Source of the DNA: Diploscapter coronatus
Lineage: Eukaryota > Nematoda > Chromadorea > Rhabditida > Rhabditidae
Direction of reading: 5' to 3'
Length of the DNA stretch: 64,000 nt
Assembly (NCBI GenBank): GCA_964036155.1
Contig: OZ038423.1
Location: 42,795,249 to 42,859,248, forward strand
A program made the translations under genes and the position numbers. Below the pieces are notes generated by a model, which saw only the letters and a list, made by a program, of their open reading frames with translations, had not been told where the DNA came from and did no database searches. Positions within the stretch are counted from its first letter, which is position 1, and each line of letters opens with the position of its first letter. Positions 48,011 through 61,318 of the stretch are shown piece by piece.

Positions 48011-51000
48011 AATAAAAATGAGATAAATATTGAGCTTTGAGAGGGAAGCGAGCTTCGAAAACACTGATAAGGAAAGGTCGCAAGTTTCTGACAATTTAAA
48101 GTTTGTGATTCGTTGAAGAAAAAACTCGATGAAAGTAGAAGCAGAATTGCATCAGTCAGTGAATAAATTTTTACCTGAAAAAAATGAAAATGGCAACTAC
48201 CAATTCAAAGATCTGAGGGAGTAGGGGTTGAAATAAAGAATTTGAAAATTCGGAATTTCGAGGTTAAATTTTTTTTAAATTCAAAAAGAAACAAAACTGA
48301 AAATTGTAGTGAATAAAAGATGCGCAATGATTGAATTTGGAAGAGGTGCTGATTGTGCGAGACGTCAGAATTAAAAATACAAATTAATAAAATGAAGAAA
48401 AATTTAAAAAGAAAGAATATGAATTTTACCCAGAATTTTTCATCACTTTTTTCCGTTTTGGTCCATTTTCGATTGTGATTTTTCTCGATTGTCTGATAAT
48501 TTTCGCTGAAAACATAATCATTCAGAATGCCAGTGTGAAGAATAATCAATCTGATGATATTGGGAAGCTTGGGCACTTGATTCTATTGCAAGGATGCCCA
48601 CGACAATTTATCTTTTTGTAAGGCCGCTCAAAATATTCTTCAGTTTATTTTTTCAAAGGATATTGATGGCTGCATACGAATCGCTGATTCTTGTAGCATC
48701 TTCGATCACTCACAAACTCATAAGTATTCATATGGCAGTGCAATGTTAGAAAGGGGAAGAGATGCCTTGCAGAAATGCATTCCATATGCATTGCCATGGC
48801 TTTCTGCGCACAAAGAAGCCATCTTTACGATGGATTCAACGATTCAATAACAGATTTGCACAAAAATTGAAGCGAAGATTTATTTAGGCAAAGGAAAAGT
48901 TAGATTAAGAAAAAAAATCACGAAACATTTTCAGTGATTTTCATCGTTTTTCGTCATTTTTAATGCTCAACGAAGTTTTTCTTCTGTCAAGCATTCCATC
49001 TGATCGGCCACATATTATTTCGACGATTTTCCTGCTTCTTTCGAGCTACTTCTCATTTGTTACCTTTTACTTTTTAGATAACCGTCGTCAGATCAACTGA
49101 TATTCGATTTTACGAAGATCATTCTTTGGTACTCTCGTTCAAGTTGTTCTTCTATTGTTAGTCACTCGTAACGCCACATTGTCTTGTGGAACTGTGAGTT
49201 GAGAGTTGAATAAAGAGCATCGTTTTTCTGCTTTCATGCTTTCCACCCCCATGAGCATCAATGCGAACAGCTGTGTCTTCTTTCATTCCCTCAGTGCTTC
49301 GATGCTTCAGTGCTCGCGTCTTTGTTTCGGGTTATGGGTCTCGCGATCAGCCTCTGTCTCTGGCAAGGAGTCTCGCAATTCGAAGCAGACTGGAAGACAG
49401 AGGCAGAGACGCGTGAGGCTGATCTTTCACTTTGCCAATCAAAAAGATTAGCCTTTTTATCAGGAAGAGGAGCTTTAATTGACGTATGGACAGATGTTTA
49501 TCATGTGAGCATGAGATAATCGGGCCGATGGAAATGAGAATTTGAAAAGAGTGAAGATATCTTCATGAGTCTCGTGAAATTTTTCAATTTGTCTTCGCGA
49601 TTGAAGAAATTTTCATAAAAGAAATACAAAACTGAGCTCATTTTCACGAAGACATCAAGGAAGGTTTCAAGCTAGGAGCTGACTTTTACTGCCATCGCTT
49701 CATCTTCAACCAACAGCATAGCTTCTGAAGACGGCAAACTGCTCTTCTTCGACCCGATCCTCTGCCTGTGTTGCCACAGCATAATCAAGTACAAATCAGT
49801 ATAAAAGATCAGATCGATAGATTCTGCTTCAGCAACATGAATTCACTCTAGTCGTCATCGTTCAGGCATTCCACCTGTGGGGTGGGTTTCTGCACGGTCA
49901 TTCTCACATTCATCGTTCTGCGCATCGCTTCTCAGATTGCGAATTCCGACTAGCAAACGAATTTCATTCGCGTTTCCACTTCGCACTACCCCAATTTCAT
50001 TATCATGGTAGAAGAATATCTCCTAGTCCTAACTATTATTATATCATTTCAGATCTATTTGGTATTCAACTCGATCTGTGCGACAATTTCAACTCAATCA
50101 AATCAACAATCATGTCAGTTCAGAATCACGTCACTCCTTGAATCATTTGGTTGACTTCATATTTAACGAGGCACCGAAACTCTTCGATCATTTCGTTCTA
50201 AACCATTTTTATGTATTACAGGTCTTCACTTACCTGACTAATTTACACATTCGGTCTTTTCCTTTGCTGGAAACTTCGTCTTTTGAGTTGTATAGAAGTG
50301 GATCTCGCCATTCGAAGAAACATGTCGTGTGGCGCGGATGAGAACACTTAGGAATAATAACTATTGATATCAATTGATTGGTATTATCAAATATCTCAAA
50401 ATTATCGATTAATTTTAAGGAAATAAATATTTTTCTTAATCTGTAATCTGTGGATTGATTTTTTGTGATGACTCAATTGAACGTTCAAATCGAAGTTTTC
50501 TAAAGATCAGCCTTGATCGTATTAATTCGGACTTTTGTGATTGGATACTTGGAAAATTAAAATGAGTGCTCATAAAACAGGAAAAAATCCTCCCCTAATT
50601 TTCGAATTTTTCTCTACATCAGGTGTCCGTTTTGCCGCAACCATTACATACAGCGACATCGACTAAAGAACTGCCTATTGACAGATTGGCTCAAACCCGC
50701 AAAACGCCGACAGATTACTCACTTTTTACCAGGTTTATTTGTAGGGCAAAATGGGTTTCGAACGATTTCTAACTTTTCTACCTTACTCAATTTGCCCGTA
50801 CATTCGAGCAATCGACTTGCCTACACTATCAAATTAGAGCAAACACTAAAATTTATTTGCAAAATACACTGCATCTCTAACATAAAACATATATAATAAT
50901 GATTGAAATTCTGGTTTTCTCTTCCTTTTGCAGGGGTTACTTGAAAGTTGGTATTTAGTATTTGTTAGAAAAAGTTCAATCAACCCAATGGAGTTGAGAA

Positions 51001-51850
51001 TTATTTGAGCACTTTTGTTTGCCTATGATGTATCATATCTGGGGATTGCAATTAGGTTTTTTTTTCAATAAATGCCAGACCCGCCCACACTATCATCTTT
51101 CTTTTATTGTTGTTGTCATTTGTCGTAATTTGTCATAATTCATCAGAAACATACGTCACTTTGTAAATGATACAAGCCGAACTTTCAAGAGCATTGCAAA
51201 CAGTTGTAAGGAGCAGCAGCAGCTGATTGAATTATAGTAGCTCAAAACAATTTAGAGTTACCAAGGTCGAAAATACTTGGTTTCTCAAAAAGTCACGAAG
51301 TTTGCATTTCACCAAGTCGAAGTTGAAAATTTACAGCGTTTCGACTAACATCATACTCTCCATTGCCCCAAGTTAACTCTTGCAAAAAGGAGGAAGAGGT
51401 CCCACGAGCTTAACCATTGGCTATGCGTCTCTGTACTGTCTTTTCTTATTTTCACCAGCAGAGACCGATTCGCTGTGCTCGCGAGTCATAGACGCATAAT
51501 GTATATGAAAAGTTCATCTTGGGGAGGAGAAAACGAAGAGTACATGGTTTAAAGCATTTATTGATATCAAGAAAGATGTTTGAATCAGCTATTCTATTTA
51601 CAAAATTATTCATTGCCTTAACTTCTGACACAGATAAAGGCTACAAGAGCTCCCAAAGAATTATCTATTCTCTGGATTAGTAAAGCACAAAATACCACAT
51701 GAGTCATAGTTAAAACAGCAGAACTATACAGATTTTTGTGCACTGTTCTGCAAACATAACTGCTACAGTCAAATTGAGGGTTTCAAACAGTGAAAGGTCA
51801 CCCCTAGTGCTCTTCTGCATGAATGTAGGTTTTACTTCATCAACATGTGC
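48011..51850. other. Gene-poor region
   Basis: No recognisable gene. Between about 49290 and 50330 the plus strand has patches of higher GC with coding-like pieces in several frames (LASLFRVMGLAISLCLWQGV near 49310; GFCTVILTFIVLRIASQIAN near 49880). These look like membrane helices. They are broken by stops and lack a consistent exon chain, so they may be a decayed membrane-protein gene or unassembled small exons. Confidence 0.35.
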
Positions 51851-54800
51851 AATTATGTGTCAACTTACAGTATATTGGAAAAGTCGAAAATTACTAAAAA
51901 AATAGTTATATTTGAGAGTTTGTTAAAATTGATAAAATTAAATCCAAATTTTATTGATTTTTATTCAAATCGTTCTACTAGACTTTACGGGACATCTTCA
52001 AATTTGATTTGATCCAAAAATAAACAAAAAAGACATACTTATGGATTGCACAAATTTAGACTACCAATAAATCTGATGTGATTCAATCGAATAAATAGCA
52101 ACTCATAGAATCCGAATGCGTCAAATCATGTTTGCTGAATCATCACCGCCATTCATTGTTGATACTGAACTTATTTGAACCGTTCGAATCAAAATCATAC
52201 GCATGTTTTTCACGGGAATTCGCTTGATTACACATTTTTGTTAGATAGTATGCAGATTAAATACTTATTTTTCATACATCAGAGTGGGAATAGATTTGCA
52301 TGATTTTGCGTCAGAATTACGATCTTTCGCAATTTTCAGCTACTTATCATTTATCATTTCGTTGGACCCGTATCACTTTTGTTTGCATTATTAAAAAAAC
52401 GATAAATATTGGTTCTTCCGAATTTGATAACGCGTAATGATAAATAAATATCATCGAGGAAGAAGTGAATTTGACCCTTGAATTGTCAACATTATGTTAC
52501 AATTGCGTAGGCACAGGAATGCGTGCTATTTCGTAGTAAAATCAACATAGAAGAAGGTGTCTGGGTTTGGGTTGAGCAAAGAGCTGAGACAAGGACACAG
52601 AACTCCGCCCAGTTTTCACCTTTCCAAACTGCTCGAGACAATAATCCTAAACTCGTTACTAAAACTAACAGTTATAGAGGAAAAGATAAAAAGGAAAGAA
52701 GTGAGAAGAGAAAGAATTTTCGACTGATTCGGAACTTAAAAGAGAAGAGGGCAGACCGTATTTAAACTCGTCTGATTAATCCGAAACAGAATTCAAGTCT
52801 TCATAAGCTATGCTTTTTAGTTCAGAGATTTATCTCACGATATTTTCATCCATTTTTATCAATTCAGTCTCTTAGTAGTTTTATTTTTAGATTTTCGATA
52901 TCTTGTTTATTTTCTGATATCTTCAGTAGAATAATACATTTATTATTTTGTTGACCTAATTATACCAATTATCGCCTTTTTATTTCATTGCAAGTCTTTT
53001 CTGCAATATTTTTGACAAGTTTCCAGAATGTCGACAGATTCTCTGGACAAAGTCGAGGTGCTTAAGCCAGACTATCTGGCACATATCAGTTTAGATTTGG
53101 AGGATATCAAAACGAATCAAAGTATTGTGAGTTCTTCAAAATTTATTTTTCCTAACTTAATAAAATCTACAAAATTTTAGAAGAAGAAAGATGACACAAT
53201 ACCATCTCGGAAATCTTCTCGACCGTCTTTCAAAAAATCAGTTAGAGATTCTATGTCGAAAAGTCTAAAGAGGTAAATTTTATTGATTTTTTTTCTGAAA
53301 TAATAGCATTCTTACAGAGTTCAAACATACGTTGGTCGAATAGCAAAGCCGGCTAATTTTTATATTCGATGGAATTTACTCTTTACATTTCTCATTTTCT
53401 TATTTATTTCTTCCGCCATATGGGTACCTTGCATTCCTGCTGTTAATGTAAGTTTTTCCCATTTAAAATTAGGATAAACTTTATTTCAGAACTTTGCCTT
53501 AGAAATAGTGACGATAGTCTGTATCATATTGCACTTGTTATGGGCAATAGCCGTCTTCAACGCTCTCAGATACACGTACAGACTGAGGAAATTCGCTCAT
53601 CACAAAATTGATCTCGATAAGGTATCAATTTTTAGAAATACTCATTTCATTATCGATTCTAGCTAAATACGGATTTTGTGACAGTGAAACACGTTGTCGG
53701 TTTGTGCATTTACAAGGAGCCTCAAGCGCTGATCATGGATACAATTGATAGCATCGCAAGTCAACCGGATGCTAAGGTAGCTTTTCCAATACTTTTTAGA
53801 TGAGATCGGAGATGTACCGAATATTCCATTTCATCATTCCGAAAAGTTTCGTTCCCGACTGTTTTTTTGTCAATTTGCACTTCTTTCCGTATTTCGTATT
53901 CCGTATTCCGAAAATCTCAAAATACCATTGCATACACTCCTAGATGAGATGTATTTTTCAGAAGAAGATCACCTGCGTCATAGGCATGGAAGCCGGCACC
54001 CCTGACAAAGAAGCAAGGGAGAAGGAGCTACACGAAAAATACGACTCTCAATTTGACAGATTCATCGTCACGGTTCACCCAAAGGGACTTCCTGGAGATA
54101 TTCCAGGTAAAGAGATATGTATCTTCAGAATTGCATAATCATGCAAAATGACTACATTTCTACTTCAAATTCGAAAACTTGTTTCAACTTTTTTACTGAG
54201 ATTGTGTAAAATGAAGTAGGCAGTGGAGCTAGAGTTATTCTTTCTCTTTCTATAATTTATGATTTGAGGAAAATGTTCCAACTTCAACTATGCATCCAGA
54301 CAGGCAATCAAGATCCTTCGACGCGACAAAGACTATCCTTTGGGCAGAAAGGACAAGAAAGTCGAAGTTCTCGTTACTACTGGAGACTGTGACTCGATTT
54401 TTGGGGAACGATATTTCGATGCCTTGGAAGAGGATTACTGGAAAATCAGCCCTGAGGTAGAACTTTACAAGAAATTTTCAAATGACAAATACTAAAATTA
54501 TCCTAGTTGATCATTTTCATATCGTATGATTCATTTCCTATCTTTTGCAATTGATGTTTCAGCAACGAACCTACACAGTCTGGCAATCACCGCTTTTCTA
54601 CTGCATGAATCTTGATAAATCTCCATTCTTCGTCAGAGTTACTGGGTTATTGCGGTAAGTCATGCAAAGATATTTCCAATCATCATTTTTTTTATTTCAG
54701 AGCCTTCTTCATGATAGGTTATTTGATTCCGTGGAACATCAACACGATGAGCATCTTTTCTCTGACGTTGAAATTGCTCGAAGACGGCGAATATACCCAC

Positions 54801-56605
54801 CCTTCGTATCAGGTAAGCAAATAAAATTGGCTAGATTCTTAATTCGATTCTTTCAGATGGACGACATCATTGCTTTGATTAGATGGTCTCTTGCCGTTCG
54901 AAGGAGATGTGTCATTCGAGCAATTCCTGTGGCAACTTTAAGCGGTCCGACAAGCGGTAGGTTTCTTTTTTATTATATCTGGGAAATAACATGAAACATG
55001 ATGAGAGGAAAATCGTTCCCTCTTTGAAACCAATCACGATAATCTTCATCTTCTCTAGTGTATTTTTGTTTTCTGACAAAGTTTTTTACAGGCAAGAACT
55101 ATTGTGACGAATGGTACGAGTGGGCTCGTCAGATACGTCGTTGGACAATCGGTGCAGCAGAAGTTTTCCATTATTTCGCCATCAAGTTCTTCCGTCTCCC
55201 AGCCATGGTCTCATTTTCATTCGCCTGCAAATTCGTCTTCTACTACGGATTCTTGCTGTGCATCGCTTCTGTCTATACGATTGTGGCTCCGTCGGTTGTA
55301 AGTTTTTGAAGGCAATATGGTGGCTTGTGACATAATAATTCTAACTAGATTTTAAATCGTGATACTATAAAAAAGAATAAAGATGCCATCTTACATTGTG
55401 ACAATTCAGACACCAGCAATGCTGGAAGCAATCAAAGGTAAAGAGGGAGTCAAAGGACTAGTCTACCCCAACGGCACGGTTTTCATGATCGTGATGCTCT
55501 CATTCCTCGGACTCCAATACTTCTGGTTCTTCTGCGTCTTCCTTGTCAGTTATCTTTGTCAGCCGGTAAGAACTATTATTATTGTTATTATCTTGATATT
55601 TCTTTTGTAAACTCAATTTAGGTATTCCCCAATAAAACGAAAGATAAGACGGGAATAATTCGAAACATCTTCCATTTCATCATGACTTGGCCGACAATCA
55701 CTATGTATTGCGTCGTCGAATTGGTCGCTTTTCTGGAGGTAGAACTTTCAAATTTTGTGAAAAAATTGACCTTTCGCGCGTTCAAAACGCATGTTGACAA
55801 ATGCAGTCAACGGGCAAATGTGACATTTGTTCGACTTCTCTGTTTGTATTTACCGTAAAAACTCGCGGCTATTCTTCATTCTTTTCTCCAAACATGTAGG
55901 CGTATTTGACTCGATGAGCACCTGCCTAGCATAATATCTGAGGAATCGAGATCAGTGTCAAATAGTCGGCATTTTTTATGACAATGCTTTTATTGTATTA
56001 CTTTTCTGTTGCAAGTTTACAAGAGTTCACGAAAACCACTTTTGAAAATGCATTTTCCAACGATTACTCATCAAAGTCATCACTTTTTACTAATAGATTT
56101 CTGAAACATAACAACATTTATCTAACCGATTTGTGCTTATGCCATTTTCATAGACAATTCTCAACCGATATTTATGGAAGCTCTTACTCGTTTGTTGACA
56201 TTCATAAAACACTTCAAACGAGCCAATATCTAAAAATGGTGAAAATGAGACTTATCCTAAAGAAATTTAAAATTTAGGTGACTGTTCGTGGAAAGGCAGT
56301 CTGCTCTCACAACGCTTCGAAGAAAGATAACTTGGTCGCACCGGTATCGAATATTCCTGACAGATTCAAGGTTTAACGACCAAAGATTTTCTCAAATCAA
56401 GTAACATGTTTGTTTGTAAATTGTTTTAAGATTAGTTCATAGACTTATAGCTTTCCATATCCACATTTATATTCTCTAATTCCATTTTGAGCTCATACAT
56501 TGGCTAATCGAAAGATGATTATTGATATTGTGATGTTATTAAACAGTTCTAAAATCCTTTTGCATTCTATGATTGAATCTTTGCGGGTTTAATATGCGTC
56601 TTAAA
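51851..56605. repeat. Segmental duplication, copy 2
   Basis: Direct repeat of 18667-23385, 33.2 kb downstream. It carries 129 bp (51945-52073) absent from copy 1, bounded by the short direct repeat AAATC. It lacks the MITE of copy 1. Identity is near complete across 53300-55600, introns included, but clearly lower upstream of 53300. Confidence 0.95.
53028..56376 (+). CDS. Membrane GT2 glycosyltransferase with QxxRW motif, copy 2
   Basis: Same fourteen-exon structure as copy 1, about 593 residues, with no stop or frameshift seen. The first exon is 53028-53126 and the second 53181-53272; the second is one codon longer than in copy 1. The catalytic parts LVTTGDCDSIF and WARQIRRWTIGAAEVFHYF are unchanged. 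Differences cluster in the N-terminal cytoplasmic tail (KTNQSI for KAYQSV; VRDSMSKSLKR for ISDSLSKGRNR). A few lie elsewhere: CSNFNYAS for CSNLNYAC, MDDI for MEDI, and YTIVAPSV for YMIVASSI. Loss of the Cys in CSNLNYAC shows that residue is not essential. Intactness suggests both copies are expressed or the duplication is very young. The 5' UTR donor present in copy 1 is mutated here (52803). Confidence 0.85.
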
Positions 56606-57109
56606 ATTTAGCGATATTTAAATGTTGTGTAAATAAAATGTTTAATATTTTGTGAGTTATTTTATCAAATGTAAACGAAACAAATTGAACTGAATATGGA
56701 TATGATGAAAATGCCTGACACTGGGAAATTAAATAAGATTATTTGTCTGAGATTGATTTCGGATCTGCAGACGACGTCGATGGATCATTTGAAGGGACTG
56801 TCAGCTGCTGCTGTGCACGAGAATGCGATGGTATTTCAATTTGTATGTTCAAAAACTAAAAATAACTTAATAAAAATATTTATACATAAATTCATAAATC
56901 TTTTTTTCATGGACGCATTTTCCAAACCGACTTAAACATTCTAAAATGTTGCTATGTAATGACTATTAAAATATTGCCTGGAGAGTATCTGTGACGATTT
57001 GTCCCAGAGAATCCGATGGTTTAGGCATTGATCGGAACAACTTTGTTATTTCTTTCAAATCTTCATTAATTTGATTAAATATTTCTTTAGTTAAATTCTA
57101 AAACTCAAT
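56606..57109. other. Short spacer right of the duplication
   Basis: An AATAAA lies near 56634. A GC-richer stretch at 56755-56830 encodes LQTTSMDHLKGLSAAAVHEN in one plus-strand frame, followed by a donor-like ATG|GTATTT. It may be an exon or a truncated gene remnant beside the duplication breakpoint. The rest is AT-rich. Confidence 0.3.
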
Positions 57110-59572
57110 TTATTTATAAATTTTGTCCGTCTTATATCTCATTACATCACTAGTAACACCATTCAGATGCATTAGTAAGTCATCCAGAATTTTATCACGA
57201 ACTGATTCCAATACATCCTAAAATCTTTTTACCTTCGATATGTCTTTCATTTAAATTATAAATTAGGAAAAATACCTTATTTTAATAATATTCATGAAGA
57301 TAAAAACTACCTTCGCTTTCTGCCTTTTATCTTCATCAAAATTCCTTATCTGGTCTAGATTTTCGATTTCTTTTCTCAATAACACACTACCAGTGTGTAA
57401 TAGCGTATCCAATTCATTAAGGTGATTCTAAATGATAAAATATCATATCTTTGTTAAGCATTTCCATTCTAACATCAAACATGGTTTTGGAATTTGTGAT
57501 GTCGCGTGAGTTAAAAATATCGTTTGCCTAAACATATTCAATTGCAATTGTTGACAATAATGAATTTTTTACCTTAAACCGCATTTTCAATCTCCATAGA
57601 TCGTCAATTTTGGTCTTTAAATCATTGGTCCGATCTAACTAAAATTATAAATGTGTTTTAAAATTGAATATTATATTTTAAATTATTCCAAACATAATAT
57701 TCATACAATTATTCTATATGACTGCTCAGAAGTGTGTTCGATAGTTCGAGACTGAAGAAGCGCTGCTTGATTGCTGCGAGTATTAGTTATAGTCAATCGT
57801 GAAATGTGAAGCTGTTCACTCAACTCTGATGCTTCTTTCTAAAAATTGTGAACCAGTATTGTCAATGATCGATTATTTGAGACCAAATAAAAAGGAAGAA
57901 GATTTTATGTATGGAAATTAGCGTGTAATTTGCAAACGAATGAACATTTTATCGATTCGAGGAATGAATTTGACGACTATTTGATATTACGCAATGCACA
58001 TTGTATATTCGAATTTGTGCATCGTTTATTTTGTCTCAAGTAATTGATCATTGATAACACCTTTTTTATTAAAGGTTCAGTTTTTTGATTCGACATGTTT
58101 TAGAACTAATATCTAATAATAATAGTATTAAAGAAGTAAAATCTTACTAGCTTTTCATTTAGTACGTTGAGTTTCGCCATGTGATCATCGAGATTTTTGT
58201 CGATTTCCTTCTCAATTTTTTGAATCCAAGCCGTAAATTCAGTGAATTCTTTTTCTTTATATTCACCCAACCATGCTCGCTCCTTCTCATGTCGTTTCTT
58301 TATTTCGTCTTCTGCTTGTGCCATTTGTTTTTGGAATTCTTGATTCTAAATCGACTATTTTTCTTATCAGATTAAATATTAGATACTATGAGAAATTTTA
58401 GATGTTATCAATGTATAATCTGTAATTTATGCTCCTAAAATTTCTTGAAGCAAAATCTAAGTGATATGCCTTCCCAAAATCGCAATTAATCTTCTATAAG
58501 ATTTGACACGCTCTCTAATCATCTAGCTGTATGTTGTTCGTAATATTTTTATTTTGAAATAATCGAGTTGATTGAGCAATTTCGTAATAATAGTATGGAC
58601 AAAATATAATCATTGACCTTTCCAATAAAATTAGTATAGTTTTGAAGGCAATTTTCAACTATGCTTTGTGCATCACTTACACTTAATTCCCTTTGAGAGA
58701 CTTTCTTCTGGAATCGATCCTCGAGCTCCTTCAATTGATTTTGTTGGTGCTTCATTAGATCATCTTCTGCTTTCTGAATTAAAATAACATCTTTTTCATA
58801 AATGAATCTTATTCTACCTTTTGCAACTCAAGTTGTTCTTGTTTGAGTTTTTCCACTCGATCCTTCTCTTCCTTATTTTCCTTCTGCATTTCCTCCAAGC
58901 GTTGGCGACACTCAGCAACAATTTCATCGTTGCGTTTCTTGTTCTGTTCTTCGAGCGCCTTCACCTGGAGGGTATGCTTTTCGTCTATTCTGAAATGGAA
59001 AGTATTTGCTCAAATAGCTCAATCAAAAATTAAAAAAAAAAAAAATTAACTCCTTTGTGATTCTATCATATTCTTCTTGTTCTTTCTTGAGATTTTCTTG
59101 TTGGGTTTTCAGCATTTCAATATTCGCTTTACCAGCGTTCACCATTTCCTCCATTCGCTTAGTTTTTGATTGCTCCTAATTTCAAATTATTTGTTGCTAT
59201 TTGATAACATATCACTGACTTTATCCAATTTAGCTTGGATCTCTTCTTGCCTCAGGAGCTTTTCAGTTTCCAGTCTTTGTCTTTCGAGTTCCGTTTTTTG
59301 TCTTGATTCCTGATTTTACACGAATTTTTTATCAAAAGAATAAATTCTTACTTCCAAATTTGCCTTATTTCGTTCTTCAAGCATAGCCCTTTCATGTTCC
59401 CTATCTTTATTCCGTTCTGCATACCTTCTTTCTGCTTCAGCATTCGCCTAAATTCTAACCTTATTAAAGGCTTTAAAAATTATAGATAATAAACCTGATA
59501 TTTATCATAGACATCTTTGATTAGCGGAAGGATAGTTTGCAATCCTTGAGCAACTAGTAAAGCTCGATCCAT
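57110..59572 (-). CDS. Unrecognised long coiled-coil protein
   Basis: About twelve exons give roughly 460 residues. The first exon, 59494-59572, encodes MDRALLVAQGLQTILPLIKD and VYDKYQ, a short amphipathic or hydrophobic helix. Then almost everything is charged coiled coil: ANAEAERRYAERNKDREHER, RQKTELERQRLETEKLLRQE, NLKKEQEEYDRITKE, KALEEQNKKRNDEIVAECRQ, KHQQNQLKELEDRFQKKVSQ and KKRHEKERAWLGEYKEKEF. It ends with a helical segment, DVLESVRDKILDDLLMHLNG ... DKIYK, and a stop at 57110-57112. An AATAAA overlaps the stop. Ten of eleven introns are phase 0. The ATG sits directly after an AATAAG acceptor. No known domain is evident. The N-terminal plan resembles the gene starting at 63267. Cellular role unknown. 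Confidence 0.7.
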
Positions 59573-59728
59573 CTTATTATTTTCCTTAAATTTGACTATT
59601 TTTATTTATTTCATATTTAATTTGAATATTTTCACATTTACATTTACATTGATACACTATGAAATTCAGTGGGAAAGAGGTTATTAGAAAAGGGCTCCTA
59701 GAAAAGACCGGGACACCAGGACACCAAT

Positions 59729-59804
59729 TAGAAAAAGACACCACTTGCCTATCTTTTTTTCTTTCCCTCATACTATTTCTTAGAAAAAGTGGTGTCTTTT
59801 TCTA
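59729..59804. mobile_element. TA-flanked MITE, copy B
   Basis: Perfect 17-bp inverted ends, TAGAAAAAGACACCACT at 59729-59745 and its complement at 59788-59804, sharing the loop sequence of copy A at 18721. It lies just upstream of the coiled-coil gene start. A degenerate copy of the end sequence (CCTAGAAAAGACCGGGACACC) lies immediately to the left, at about 59697. Confidence 0.75.
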
Positions 59805-61204
59805 TTAGCCTAGAAAAGATACTTACAGCGCTCATCAATTTGTAAATGAAAATTATTAACTGAAAATTGATTTCATTATGTGAAAATAAGTGAATGTAAC
59901 ACATGAAAAACAATATCACAGCCTTTATACTTTCCGAAGAAAAATGTATAGAGTTCATCATCAGTACGAACTAATTCTTATCTTATGCTATAAATTTGGG
60001 ATTGATTAAAATTTTACTTCTGATCGTAAGTTTCTACGACAATAAGATGATGAGATATGGCGGTTTGAGAAATTAAACTTTTTCAAAATTTAGTGAATTA
60101 AAAAACAGGACGGCAAGTTCTCTAATTAGAGGAAACATGATATTCAAATTGAAAAAGGCAAAAACTGATAAAATGAAACACGAATATTGAACCCTTATGC
60201 TCATTGAAACATGTTTTACCATTCGTCAAAACCACGAACTGAAAACTTTACGACTGGGTGCGCCCCTTCCCCTACTTTTCAAAGCAACCACTTTTCCGCC
60301 ACTATGTTTTATCGTTCAACGAGTTTTTGGAGAGTGGGGGGAGTCGACCCGGGGCCATAAACTTATGTCTGGTTGTAAGTTTGATAAAAATTTGTAGAAT
60401 ACCAGGGCTAGTTCACCATTGCTCGAATATTTCATGATGTTCATCCCCTCCCTACTAGCTAGTTGATTCACTCATCAATCTCTACTTCATTATTCATTTT
60501 CGTCGGTTTTTGCTATCTCTATTTTCTTGGGATATCAAATGGACTGGCAAGGAAGTTCTTGCAGTCAGTTCCAGCACTCCTGTTCACAAAGCACCTGTGA
60601 CTTACTAATAGGCTTCCAGTATTCTATCCAGATACAACAAAAAGAAACTAAAATATGATTTTTCATTTCTGGATATTTTAGTTTTTCGTCGATTTCTTCC
60701 AAGACAATCTGTAGATTCTGTGTGTTGTTTTAGCTTATAAATCAAATTTATTAATTGTACGATTCAAAAATAAATAATAGACAAATTTTCGCTTATTACA
60801 TTGCATTTATCAAATAAACTAATGACTAGATATCGTAGAAAATAATACTTTCCAATAAATCTATGATATTTGAGAAAATCACAAATATTTACAATAAATT
60901 ATAAGCAGGCAGTATTTCATAAGGCAGCAAAGCAGGAGAAGTTTGATTGATTATTGGTTGTTACAATCACGCTTTGTATCTAGGCTATTAAATTGTAAAA
61001 TTCCTCATTCTTTGAAATATTAAAATGATAAGATAGAGATGCAGTTTTAGAAACAAATAAGAGGTAAGATTATCGATTGAAAAGGTAAAATAAAGGATAG
61101 ATATAATATTTGCGATAATTGAAAATACAAATTCTAGACTAACAAGAGTTATTTGCTAATGAGCAAAATTCCTGCATGAAACTAGGTAATTGCAATTTCA
61201 GGAC
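59805..61204. other. Spacer between the coiled-coil gene and the helical gene
   Basis: Very AT-rich, with no supported exon. The last 70 bases before 61205 were probably the coding 3' end of the neighbouring gene before a MITE insertion (see findings). Confidence 0.45.
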
Positions 61205-61318
61205 CAGGGATGTTGGCGGTGCAGTAAAGTGGCGCACCGCACCGCACCGCAAGCTCTTCCAAAAATTGCGCACCGCACCGCAACCAAAATTTACTGCACC
61301 GCACCGCAAACATCCCTG
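61205..61318. mobile_element. hAT-type MITE with 8-bp TSD, inserted in a coding exon
   Basis: A 114-bp palindrome. The ends are CAGGGATGTT and AACATCCCTG, continuing imperfectly through GCGGTGCAGTAAA/TTTACTGCACCGC. It is flanked by exact 8-bp duplications, TTCAGGAC, at 61197-61204 and 61319-61326. The interior is made of CACCG pentamers. End sequence and TSD length are those of hAT elements. There is no coding capacity of its own. Confidence 0.92.
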
